Assembly: GCA_016938675.1 (NCBI GenBank)
Contig: JAFGUF010000031.1
Location: 264,478 to 328,477 of the forward strand
Reading direction: 5' to 3'
Source of the DNA: Clostridia bacterium
Lineage (GTDB): Bacteria; Bacillota; Clostridia; Christensenellales; UMGS416
Length of the DNA stretch: 64,000 nt
Shown piece by piece: positions 55,041 through 62,601 of this stretch. Each line of letters begins with the position of its first letter. The first letter of the stretch is position 1. The notes beneath the pieces were generated by a model. The model searched no databases and was not told where the DNA came from. It saw only the letters and a list, made by a program, of their open reading frames with translations. The position numbers were made by a program, and so were the translations under genes.

Positions 55041-55066
55041 AATCCGGCATAACGCCGGATTTTTTT
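55041..55066. terminator. bidirectional terminator
   Basis: AATCCGGC-ATAAC-GCCGGATT with T7 tail, between convergent genes. Confidence 0.85.
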
Positions 55067-55865
55067 AAAAGCTGTATCCCATCATTGACAAATCCATTTT
55101 TATTTGCTCGATGGATTCAAGGGCGGCTTCTCTTCCTAGGTCTATGCATTCTTTTGCCTGCTTTAATGATGCCGGGTTTATATGCCGCACTTTTGGCAGT
55201 ATGTCGGCATCTGCGTCGCTTACTTCCCTTTCCATTGCCTGCCATTCCATCATTTCAAATACTGTGAAGAGAACATCAAAGATTGTCTTGGGTGTTTTGT
55301 TTTTTCCTCCGCGGGAGTTTACGTCCACATCAATAATGTAGTCCGCGCCCATCTTGCGGACTTCCTCTATAGGCACTCTGTCCAATACTCCGCCGTCTAC
55401 ATATGTCTTGCCCTTCATAAAAACAGGCTCAAAGATTCCGGGGATGGCTATGCTGCAGCGTATTGCTGTGGTTATGCTGCCTCTGTCGAAGGATACTATA
55501 TTGTTGTCTTCTAGGCAGCATGCTATGGCCCTGTAGGGTATCTGAGTGTCTTCGATGTTTACGCCCTTGCTTAAGGTGTATATAACCTGCTCAATTTTTT
55601 TGCCCTTAATTAGCCCCATTCGAGGGATTGTTAGGTCGATATATTTTTTCTCTTCAATAGGCGTTACGCTCTCTGCAATTTTGCGCATCATTGATGGCCG
55701 CATTCCGCAGGCATACAGGCCGCCCACCAGTGAGCCCATGCTGGTGCCCGCTATCATATGAATGGGTATATTATTTTCCTCCAAAACTTCCAGTGCACCT
55801 ATATGTGCCAGCCCACGCATGGCGCCGCCGCTAAGTGCCAGACCGATTTTTAGATTGTTTTTCAT
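55065..55865 (-). CDS. patatin-like phospholipase
   Basis: A 266-residue RssA/YchK-type patatin. The oxyanion loop is LALSGGAMRGLAHIG, the nucleophile Ser is in AGTSMGSLVGG and the catalytic Asp in YVDGGVLDRVP. There is no signal peptide, so it acts in the cytosol on membrane lipids or lysophospholipids. The ATG at 55865 gives the usual family start; an in-frame ATG at 55901 would add 12 residues. Single gene. Confidence 0.9.
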   Translation of the reverse strand: MKNNLKIGLALSGGAMRGLAHIGALEVLEENNIPIHMIAGTSMGSLVGGLYACGMRPSMMRKIAESVTPIEEKKYIDLTIPRMGLIKGKKIEQVIYTLSKGVNIEDTQIPYRAIACCLEDNNIVSFDRGSITTAIRCSIAIPGIFEPVFMKGKTYVDGGVLDRVPIEEVRKMGADYIIDVDVNSRGGKNKTPKTIFDVLFTVFEMMEWQAMEREVSDADADILPKVRHINPASLKQAKECIDLGREAALESIEQIKMDLSMMGYSF

Positions 55866-56058
55866 AGTGATCTTCCCCCGTAAAAACACTGATATTGTCA
55901 ATTTTGCTTATGTACATTATACATTGAATTACGAATATTTTCCATTGGTTAATGGATGATTTAACGCGGCGTTAATAGCCTTTTGTGAAAAAATAAATAA
56001 TTAATGTTATTCTTTGATTATCAATTACATTATGCTATAATACTTGATGTGTTGATGT

Positions 56059-56134
56059 GCACTTGTAGCTCAGCGGATAGAGCGTTCGGCTCCGGACCGA
56101 AAGGTCTCAGGTTCGATTCCTGTCAAGTGCACCA
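56059..56134 (+). tRNA. tRNA-Arg(CCG)
   Basis: 76 bases with CCA encoded. Acceptor GCACTTG/CAAGTGC; D arm GCTCAGC..GAGC; anticodon stem TTCGG/CCGAA around loop CTCCGGA, giving CCG; T loop GGTTCGATTCC. The promoter TTGATT (56014-56019) -16- TATAAT (56036-56041) lies just upstream. Confidence 0.96.
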
Positions 56135-56175
56135 TTTATTTTTAATCATTAGCAGGCGGCAGAAAGGCATACATT

Positions 56176-56697
56176 ATGGACTTAAAATCAAAATTCAGGC
56201 ATGTAGAAGGATTCCCGGAAGAGGGCATAGACTTTATAGATATAACCACAGTATTGGGCGATAAAGAGGCCTTCAAGGAGGCTATGGACAAGCTAATAGA
56301 GGCAGCAAAGGAATTTGAGTTCGATGTTGTTGTTGCTCCTGAGTCACGCGGATTTATACTGGGCACACCCATTGCCTATGCACTGGGAGCAGCTTTCGTT
56401 CCCATTAGGAAAGCTGGCAAGCTGCCATATGATACAATAAAATATGATTACGATCTGGAGTATGGCTCAAATACGCTTGAGATACACGCTGACGCCATAA
56501 AAAAGGGAGACAAGGTGCTGGTGGTTGATGACCTGCTGGCAACGGGCGGAACAACCCTAGCAAACATTCAGCTGGTTGAGAAGCTGGGCGGAGAAGTAGC
56601 GGGCGTCGTTTATCTGGTGGAGCTTACATACCTTAACGGTAGGGACAAACTGATAGAAAATAATTATCAGGTGAGGTCGCTGGTTAAGTTCGATTAA
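56176..56697 (+). CDS. apt: adenine phosphoribosyltransferase
   Basis: A 173-residue enzyme that makes AMP from adenine and PRPP. The PRPP loop reads VLVVDDLLATGGTT, with ESRGFI and RKAGKLPY as base-binding motifs. It salvages the adenine released by MtnN. It follows tRNA-Arg and has its own terminator (56735-56767). Confidence 0.95.
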   Translation: MDLKSKFRHVEGFPEEGIDFIDITTVLGDKEAFKEAMDKLIEAAKEFEFDVVVAPESRGFILGTPIAYALGAAFVPIRKAGKLPYDTIKYDYDLEYGSNTLEIHADAIKKGDKVLVVDDLLATGGTTLANIQLVEKLGGEVAGVVYLVELTYLNGRDKLIENNYQVRSLVKFD

Positions 56698-56734
56698 TAT
56701 TTTATTTTAATTGAGGATTATTGATGAATTCAGG

Positions 56735-56767
56735 TGAGGGAAACTGTTATAGGTTTTCCTCATTTTT
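56735..56767 (+). terminator. terminator after apt
   Basis: TGAGGGAAAC / GTTTTCCTCA, 10 bp with one G-T pair, followed by TTTTTT. Confidence 0.8.
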
Positions 56768-56770
56768 TGT

Positions 56771-56799
56771 TTGCATATTTTATCGTTCTAATATATAAT
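56771..56799 (+). promoter_or_regulatory. promoter of the DUF39-NIL operon
   Basis: TTGCAT (56771-56776), 17-base spacer, TATAAT (56794-56799). The ATG at 56798 lies inside the -10 element, so it cannot be the start codon; the TTG at 56837 behind AAAGGAGG (56819-56826) is preferred. Confidence 0.75.
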
Positions 56800-56836
56800 G
56801 GTCAAAATATATTTTAGCAAAGGAGGTATATGTGTT

Positions 56837-57997
56837 TTGATACGTACTTATGAAGAAATCAACGAAAAGATTAAATCCGGCAACGTAGTGGTTTTCACAG
56901 CGGAGGAAGCCATAGCAATGTGCAGGGAACAAGGACACAAGAAGGCATATGAGCAAATCGACGTAGTGACATGTGCCACCTTTGGAATGATGTGCTCTTC
57001 AGGGGCTTTTCTGAATTTTGGGCACACAGACAAAAGAATACGCATGGCAGAAATTACTCTGAATAATGTTCCGGCAAGCGGAGGGCTGGCTGCAGTGGAC
57101 ACCTATATCGGCGCTACGCAGGGCTCGCTCGACAGGCCGATGACCTATGGCGGCGCGCATGTTATTGAGGCGCTGATAAGGGGCGAGAAGGTAGACCTGC
57201 ATGCGAAAAGCTATGGCACGGATGCATACCCAAGGAAGGAAGCAATTGCGGAGATCACTCTGGAAGACCTGAATCAGGCGTATATGTACAATCCGAGAAA
57301 CTGCTATCAGAATTATTCCGCAGCCACAAACGTGGGGGAAAGAACACTGCACACTTACATGGGCACCCTCTTTCCTGACTGCGCAAATGTCAACTACTCA
57401 ACATCAGGAGAATTATCACCGCTCCTTAAAGACCCCGATATGAGGACAATAGGAATGGGAACAAGAATCTTCCTGGGTGGAGCTCAAGGGTATGTTACAT
57501 GGCAGGGAACGCAGTCTGTTAAAAATGTTACTGAATACGAAGACGGTGTCAATTTCAGCGGCGGCACAATAGCTGTAATCGGTGACCTTAAGAAGATGTC
57601 ATCAAGATATATAAGAGCAGCAGTAATGAAAAACTACGGCATAAGTCTTTATGTGGGTATTGGTATTCCGATACCTGTATTAGACGAAGATCTATTCGCC
57701 GATTTGACCAGAACCAATGAAGAGCTGTATACTAATTTTATTGACTACTCTACAGGAGGCCTTAAAATGCCTCAGCTTGGCAGGGTGTCATATGCCCAGC
57801 TAAGAAGCGGCCGTGTGGAGCTTAACGGCAAGACAGTGCCCACTGCGCCTCTGTCATCTCTGTATATGGCCAGGGAGATTGCGCAGCTATTAAAATACAG
57901 CATAGCAAAAGCCGAATTTTCACTTACGCAGCCTATTAAGGAAGTTGAGATGTTCAGTGAATTCAAATCACTAAAGCTTAAGGAGGATGAAAAATGA
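56837..57997 (+). CDS. DUF39 (COG1900) protein, probable homocysteine synthesis enzyme
   Basis: A 386-residue protein of the COG1900/DUF39 family, named for homocysteine biosynthesis because of Methanosarcina MA1821. With MA1822, that protein turns aspartate semialdehyde and sulfide into homocysteine. The family cysteine region here is VTCATFGMMCSSGAF, with further motifs such as YGGAHVIEALIRG and SRYIRAAVMKNYG. MA1821 carries a pair of CBS domains at its C-terminus; this one stops near residue 386 with none. The TTG start is argued from the promoter and AAAGGAGG site. The partner gene overlaps by four bases (ATGA). Confidence 0.87.
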   Translation: MIRTYEEINEKIKSGNVVVFTAEEAIAMCREQGHKKAYEQIDVVTCATFGMMCSSGAFLNFGHTDKRIRMAEITLNNVPASGGLAAVDTYIGATQGSLDRPMTYGGAHVIEALIRGEKVDLHAKSYGTDAYPRKEAIAEITLEDLNQAYMYNPRNCYQNYSAATNVGERTLHTYMGTLFPDCANVNYSTSGELSPLLKDPDMRTIGMGTRIFLGGAQGYVTWQGTQSVKNVTEYEDGVNFSGGTIAVIGDLKKMSSRYIRAAVMKNYGISLYVGIGIPIPVLDEDLFADLTRTNEELYTNFIDYSTGGLKMPQLGRVSYAQLRSGRVELNGKTVPTAPLSSLYMAREIAQLLKYSIAKAEFSLTQPIKEVEMFSEFKSLKLKEDEK

Positions 57998-58410
57998 AAA
58001 CTACAAAATTAAGACTATTGTTTCCATCCGACCTTACGGCCAAGCCTTTGACCTATCATCTGGTTAAGGATTTTGACCTAGTATATAATATATTTCAGGC
58101 TCATATTAAGCCGGGAATGAAGGGCGACCTGATTATCGAAGTGATAGGCAGGGAAAGCAATATTGAGAAAGGCATCAATTTTCTTGTAGAGAGCGGAGTA
58201 ATCGTAGAAATCCTTACAAAGAGCATCAATTTGGATGAGGACGGCTGTGTCCACTGTGGCGCGTGTACAGCAGTGTGCCCATCAGGGGCGCTCTACCTAG
58301 ATAAGGATGCTAAGCTCTGCTTTGACAACAGCAAATGCATAGTTTGTGAGCTTTGCGTTGAGGCATGCCCAGCAAGAGTTATTAAGGTGAACTTTTCCGA
58401 AAACAGCTAA
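57994..58410 (+). CDS. NIL-domain 4Fe-4S ferredoxin, partner of DUF39
   Basis: A 138-residue protein. The N-terminal NIL domain (about 5-75, LRLLFPSDLTAKPLTYHLV) precedes two 4Fe-4S motifs, CVHCGACTAVCP and CIVCELCVEACP. The same fusion in archaea (MA1822) works with the DUF39 enzyme in sulfur transfer to make homocysteine. It overlaps the upstream gene by four bases, so the proteins are made together. The NIL fold is also found in methionine ABC ATPases, where it senses methionine; a regulatory role is possible. Confidence 0.9.
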   Translation: MKTTKLRLLFPSDLTAKPLTYHLVKDFDLVYNIFQAHIKPGMKGDLIIEVIGRESNIEKGINFLVESGVIVEILTKSINLDEDGCVHCGACTAVCPSGALYLDKDAKLCFDNSKCIVCELCVEACPARVIKVNFSENS

Positions 58411-58443
58411 TTTAACTGAAGGCAAAAAATAAATAATTACAAC

Positions 58444-59094
58444 TTAAATGCTGCTTATGAAATTATTAATCATATGCAGCATTATGCTTGGATAAAGAGA
58501 GTTCGACTTTTTCATCAGCATTCCTCCGAGGATGCCGACAACCAAGAATACTGAAAATGAATAGGTAAGCAGGTGAAACCTGATAACATCCGGAGAAATA
58601 AGAATCCATCCGGGTATATGGCACATCCAAAAGAAAAGCGCGCTGAACGGCAGGGCGTATTTGAATGGCATTATATCAGAAAGCTTATTCAGCACAAATC
58701 CGCGTGCGAGAATTTCCTCAAACATAGGTATTACAATAAGTGTAATTGCAGATAAAAATGAAATGCTGCCGATAGTATCTCCCCGAAAGCGCATTTCAGC
58801 AAGCTGCCAGAGTGCCCCCAAAGGGACAAGCAAGAGCGAAAAAAGAACCCCTTTTTTCAATGATGTGCTGAGCTTAAGGTATGTAAACGGATTCACTTTG
58901 TCGATAAAAACTAAATATAGAAACGGGGGCAGCGCCCATATAAAGAAACGGAAAATATGGCTGACAATCAGCCTTGCTTCTACGTCTTCAATGGCGGAAT
59001 CAAAACGCAGATATATTATGACCCTTGCAGTTATCAGAAACAAAAACAGCGCCATAAAATATATTATCCCATATTTTCTAATGTGCTCTTTCAC
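58444..59094 (-). CDS. CPBP-family intramembrane metalloprotease
   Basis: A 216-residue polytopic protein with about six helices. The CPBP signature is complete: EEILARGFV (the Glu pair and Arg), FFWMCHIPG (His) and a final HMINNF (His). Bacterial members process peptides or give immunity to bacteriocins; CAAX processing is the eukaryotic role. No bacteriocin genes are near. Facing the DUF39-NIL operon. Confidence 0.88.
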   Translation of the reverse strand: MKEHIRKYGIIYFMALFLFLITARVIIYLRFDSAIEDVEARLIVSHIFRFFIWALPPFLYLVFIDKVNPFTYLKLSTSLKKGVLFSLLLVPLGALWQLAEMRFRGDTIGSISFLSAITLIVIPMFEEILARGFVLNKLSDIMPFKYALPFSALFFWMCHIPGWILISPDVIRFHLLTYSFSVFLVVGILGGMLMKKSNSLYPSIMLHMINNFISSI

Positions 59095-59130
59095 TGCATT
59101 TCTCCTAGCAATATTTCAGGCACTAATGCT

Positions 59131-60021
59131 TCAGTATTTTATAACCCGTACATTGTATTTATCAATAAGCTTTACCGGATTATAGGACAGCTTCGACTGG
59201 CGCAGGCCTTCATCTCCGGAGTCATCTTCCCTGTTTATGTATTTGACATCTGCGTTCACGAAGTTTTTCGCGAACATATTAACCAGCATCTGGTACGCGC
59301 CGAAATAGTTAGTGTCTGCCCTTTCGATATGCACGAAAAGCGTATCGTTGAGTATTTCTCCATACGAAATTCCGATTATCTGATTATCCACTTTTAGCAT
59401 TCCGCCGAACATGGAGTAGCTTTTGCAGTTCCGGATTACTTCCGCTGCCTTTTTCTGATCCTCCTGAGCGTATATGGAGTCCTTTTCAAAGTTTGCGGAT
59501 ATTCTCTCGAAAAACTCCATTGCTTCATGGGCAGTTGCCGGGGTGATTTCTTCAAAACTGTAGTCCGTATACTGGCGAAGGAATTTATTGATGTGATTGC
59601 GCTGGCCTCTGTATTTTTTGCCTTCCAGGGCTATTATGCTCTGAGCTTCATATAAATAATCAGACCACATTCTGTCATCTTTTGCCGCAATTTCGGAGAA
59701 AATTCCCTTGATTATATCAAGGTCGCCTTCTGTAACGAAACAGAAGACAAGACGGATGCCGTTTTCTTCACAGTAGTTCTTCAGCGCATCTATTCCCTTT
59801 ATAGGATTTTCGCCCTGCGGAAAAGGGAAGAATATATCCCCGGACGGAGAAACGTACTTAAGGAGCAAAGTATCTTCGAAAATTTCGTATTCTATGGAGT
59901 AAAAATCTTTCCACATCAATACTACGCCCACGGTAAAATCGCATGAACGTTCCTTATGATAGGGGAGGTATTTCTCCAGCAGTTCTTTTTGGTCAAGTGT
60001 AATTTTTTTGAATGATAACAT
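59131..60021 (-). CDS. DUF2156 protein (lysylphosphatidylglycerol synthetase-like domain)
   Basis: A 296-residue soluble protein with two GNAT-like halves, as in DUF2156. Start MLSFKKITLDQKELLEKYLPY at the ATG at 60021 matches the family; the open frame continues upstream without a ribosome site. Motifs include RGQRNHINKFLRQY and HIERADTNYFGAYQMLVNMFA. Full-length MprF proteins use a related domain to add Lys to phosphatidylglycerol, but this one has no membrane part, so its substrate is unknown. Confidence 0.83.
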   Translation of the reverse strand: MLSFKKITLDQKELLEKYLPYHKERSCDFTVGVVLMWKDFYSIEYEIFEDTLLLKYVSPSGDIFFPFPQGENPIKGIDALKNYCEENGIRLVFCFVTEGDLDIIKGIFSEIAAKDDRMWSDYLYEAQSIIALEGKKYRGQRNHINKFLRQYTDYSFEEITPATAHEAMEFFERISANFEKDSIYAQEDQKKAAEVIRNCKSYSMFGGMLKVDNQIIGISYGEILNDTLFVHIERADTNYFGAYQMLVNMFAKNFVNADVKYINREDDSGDEGLRQSKLSYNPVKLIDKYNVRVIKY

Positions 60022-60092
60022 ATTATCTGCTTTCTGGTCGAAAGATAAATTGATTAAGAAAGTTAATGCGTTTTGATTAACAAAACGCATTG

Positions 60093-60169
60093 TGGTGGGA
60101 CTAAATGGAATCGAACCATCGACCTCTACGATGTCAACGTAGCACTCTAACCAGCTGAGCTATAGTCCC
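60093..60169 (-). tRNA. tRNA-Val(GAC)
   Basis: 77 bases on the minus strand, CCA encoded. Acceptor GGGACTA/TAGTCCC, anticodon stem CTACG/CGTAG around loop TTGACAT giving GAC, T loop GGTTCGATTCC. The promoter TAGACA (60211-60216) -17- TATAAT (60188-60193) lies upstream. Confidence 0.96.
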
Positions 60170-60231
60170 AAGTTTGGGTGCTATGAAATTATATCATGTG
60201 ACAAATAATTTGTCTACCGTAATTAAGATAA

Positions 60232-60258
60232 AAGAGCTCCCTTGGGAGCTCTTAAAAA
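60232..60258 (-). terminator. terminator of the second GntR-ABC operon
   Basis: AAGAGCTCCC / GGGAGCTCTT inverted repeat (60232-60253), followed on the minus strand by TTTTATC. Confidence 0.8.
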
Positions 60259-60259
60259 G

Positions 60260-60988
60260 TTACCTTACTTCAGCTCTTTTTATCAGCAATTTATTAAATA
60301 GTGACAGTAAAGCTAAATTAGAAAATAAAAATACGTAAAGGAAAAGCAGCCCTAATATGTTTGCGGGTGAGATTGCGCGGACAAGAAAATCAACTGTTGA
60401 AAAGAGGCTGCAGTTCATCGGAATGAAGACATATGTCTCTAGAACGGGGAGGCCGATCAACAGAAAAGTGGGCACAAAAACCGAGATAATTACCCTGAAT
60501 AGATTATTCCCCCGATAGTATATGAGCCTGATAAAGTATCCAGAGGAGAAGGAAATCATATAAAGAAAAAGCTGAAGGAAGAAAGTATTTATTATGCTTA
60601 GCCCCGCATTGTTTGTATATGCGCCTGATATAGCGGATACGATTGATGCATCACTAATAATAAAGGAACTTACCACAGCCATAATAGTATCTATTGCGGA
60701 CATAAAAGCAGAAATGATTAGGCTGCTGATTATGAAACTTTTCCATAATTCTTTTCTTGTCATTGAGCTTTGCATCAGCATATTGAAAGGCGTCCTGAAA
60801 AACATAATTCCGATTACAAACAAAAAGATAATGCTTGAAAAGCTGATGTCGCCGAATTTTACTACTCCCTGTATGCGTTGGGTTAAATAAACACCAGTCC
60901 CCATTGTTGCGACGATTACTATGTAGAATACTACTATCGCGTTTTTTATTGATGATATATGAAATTTCACTGATGGACTTATTTTCAT
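60260..60988 (-). CDS. ABC transporter permease, six-helix
   Basis: A 242-residue membrane protein with about six helices and no large outer domain. It begins MKISPSVKFHISSIKNA and holds a short conserved-looking loop MQSSMTRKELWKSF, like other small Clostridial ABC-2-type permeases. Its start overlaps the ATPase stop by four bases. It is the membrane part of the second YtrA-type unit; the substrate is unknown. Confidence 0.78.
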   Translation of the reverse strand: MKISPSVKFHISSIKNAIVVFYIVIVATMGTGVYLTQRIQGVVKFGDISFSSIIFLFVIGIMFFRTPFNMLMQSSMTRKELWKSFIISSLIISAFMSAIDTIMAVVSSFIISDASIVSAISGAYTNNAGLSIINTFFLQLFLYMISFSSGYFIRLIYYRGNNLFRVIISVFVPTFLLIGLPVLETYVFIPMNCSLFSTVDFLVRAISPANILGLLFLYVFLFSNLALLSLFNKLLIKRAEVR

Positions 60989-61848
60989 TTGGATGCCTCC
61001 TTTTTGGTCAGCTCAATAAACAGCTTTTGAAGATTAATCCTACTTACCTGAAGTGATTCGGGAAGTTCTGTAATTTTTTCAGCAGAGAGGATATAGGCGG
61101 ATTTAGTGTTTGCCAATGTGTCAAATCCAATAACATTTTTATCCGCAATATATTTGTCGACGTCTTCTATCTTTCCTGATATAGTATAACCTTCCGAAAG
61201 CAGGCTTTCGCATGTTGTATCTCTTATAATGCTGCCTTCGTTGATAATGATTATGTTCTCGATAATATTAGCAACCTCATCAATATGGTGTGTGGATACT
61301 ACATAGGTTGAATCGTTATTTACGTAGCATTCAAGCAGAAACTTATAGAACATTTCCCTGTGGTTTGCATCCAGCCCGAGCACAGGCTCATCGAAAAAAA
61401 CGAACTCAGTATTTGCGCATAATGCTAATATATCCTTCAGGATTGTAAGGTATCCTGTTGAAAGCGACTGTACTCTTTTTTTAATGGGTAGTTCGAATGC
61501 CTGCGCAAGCCTAAGGGCAAGCTCGCCATCAAAGGATGGGATAAACTCCTTAGTCCATTTAAATATCTCCTTTACTTTCATGCTCTCCGGCAGCAGGTTT
61601 GATTCGCCGGATAAATATATATTTGAAATCTGCTTTGGAATATCATTAATATTTTTATCATCAATCACTACCTGACCGCTGGTTGGGAATATCCTATTTG
61701 AAAGGATATTCAGAAGTGTTGTTTTTCCTGCTCCGTTCCTGCCAAGTAATCCGTATATTTTATTTCTTTCAAATGTCAAATTAACGTTTTTAAGGGCAGC
61801 AACATCACGATAATTTTTGTTTATGTTGACTAGATTGATGTTACTCAT
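60985..61848 (-). CDS. ABC transporter ATPase
   Basis: A 287-residue ATPase. Walker A GRNGAGKTTLL, signature LSTGYLTILKDILAL (a variant; the usual LSGGQ is LSTGY), Walker B FVFFDEPVLGLD and switch His in VSTHHIDEV. The variant signature also occurs in other YtrA-linked ATPases, so it may still be active. It overlaps the regulator and the permease genes. Confidence 0.9.
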   Translation of the reverse strand: MSNINLVNINKNYRDVAALKNVNLTFERNKIYGLLGRNGAGKTTLLNILSNRIFPTSGQVVIDDKNINDIPKQISNIYLSGESNLLPESMKVKEIFKWTKEFIPSFDGELALRLAQAFELPIKKRVQSLSTGYLTILKDILALCANTEFVFFDEPVLGLDANHREMFYKFLLECYVNNDSTYVVSTHHIDEVANIIENIIIINEGSIIRDTTCESLLSEGYTISGKIEDVDKYIADKNVIGFDTLANTKSAYILSAEKITELPESLQVSRINLQKLFIELTKKEASK

Positions 61849-62224
61849 CTATATACCTCCTGTTTATCATTTTAATTATTTCTTCTCTTTCAATATTTAG
61901 CTTTTTGGCTTCTGCTACAAGGCTGTCGACATATTCGGCATAAAAGTTATTCTGCCTTTTTTGCTTTATATTGTTCAGAGCTCCTGTGCAAACAAACATA
62001 CCTATGCCTCGTTTCTTATAAATGACTCTCTCATCCACAAGAATATTCATGCCTTTAAGCACTGTAGCGGGATTTAGCTGGTATCCAAGCGCTACTTCAT
62101 TGGTTGATGGTACCTGGGTTTCTTCTTCAAGTCTCCCGAGAAAAATATCCTCTTCGATTTGTTCAGCTATCTGAAGATAAAGAGGCTTTTGGCTGTCCGG
62201 ATTCAAGCGCATTTGTTTCACCAC
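61841..62224 (-). CDS. GntR-family (YtrA-type) regulator
   Basis: A 127-residue short regulator. The winged helix runs from about 12 to 78 (KPLYLQIAEQIEEDIFLGRLEE, VPSTNEVALGYQLNPATVLKGMN), followed by a short helical tail. It is the first gene of the operon and overlaps the ATPase gene. A perfect promoter with a palindrome on its -10 lies upstream. Confidence 0.93.
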   Translation of the reverse strand: MVKQMRLNPDSQKPLYLQIAEQIEEDIFLGRLEEETQVPSTNEVALGYQLNPATVLKGMNILVDERVIYKKRGIGMFVCTGALNNIKQKRQNNFYAEYVDSLVAEAKKLNIEREEIIKMINRRYIDE

Positions 62225-62241
62225 CTTTCGGTAAGTTACTT

Positions 62242-62291
62242 AGTTAGTTACTTATGCAACTAACTATATAACATAGCATCTGTTTTGTCAA
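62242..62291 (-). promoter_or_regulatory. promoter and operator of the second GntR-ABC operon
   Basis: Minus-strand TTGACA (62286-62291) and TATAGT (62263-62268) are 17 apart. AGTTAGTT (62242-62249) and AACTAACT (62258-62265) form a perfect 8-bp inverted repeat with an 8-base centre that overlaps the -10. A direct repeat AGTTACTTA lies beside it. A bound GntR protein would stop initiation. Confidence 0.78.
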
Positions 62292-62380
62292 CAATTATCT
62301 AAAAATTTATGAAATAAGTAAATAATGCTTGCAAAACCTTATAGTTTATGCTATAAATATTATTGCTAAATTTTTTATAT

Positions 62381-62457
62381 GGCGATGTAGCTCAGCTGGC
62401 TAGAGCATTCGGTTCATACCCGAAGTGTCACAGGTTCGACTCCTGTCATCGCTACCA
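62381..62457 (+). tRNA. tRNA-Met(CAT), elongator type
   Basis: 77 bases, CCA encoded. Acceptor GGCGATG/CATCGCT with a G-T first pair; anticodon stem TTCGG/CCGAA around loop TTCATAC, giving CAT; T loop GGTTCGACTCC. The anticodon stem lacks the GGG/CCC of initiators. tRNA-Ile2 with a modified C is an alternative. The promoter TTGCAA (62329-62334) -17- TATAAA (62352-62357) is upstream. Probable att site for the integrase. Confidence 0.93.
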
Positions 62458-62458
62458 A

Positions 62459-62490
62459 AAAGAAGCTTCGAGTGAAGCTTCTTTTTTTGT
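62459..62490 (+). terminator. terminator after tRNA-Met
   Basis: AAAGAAGCTTC-GAGT-GAAGCTTCTTT with T tail. Confidence 0.85.
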
Positions 62491-62601
62491 GTAGAAAGCC
62501 TTTAAACAGTGGGGTTCTGGGTTTTTTATTGATTTTAATGGATGTTTTTTTCGGGTTTTATGAGAGTTTGAATATGTCAGATGCTGTAAAAAATATAACA
62601 T

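Noticed and set aside
58444..59094. Bacteriocin immunity role for the CPBP protease
   Set aside because: No bacteriocin precursor or export gene was found nearby, so only the general family call is given.
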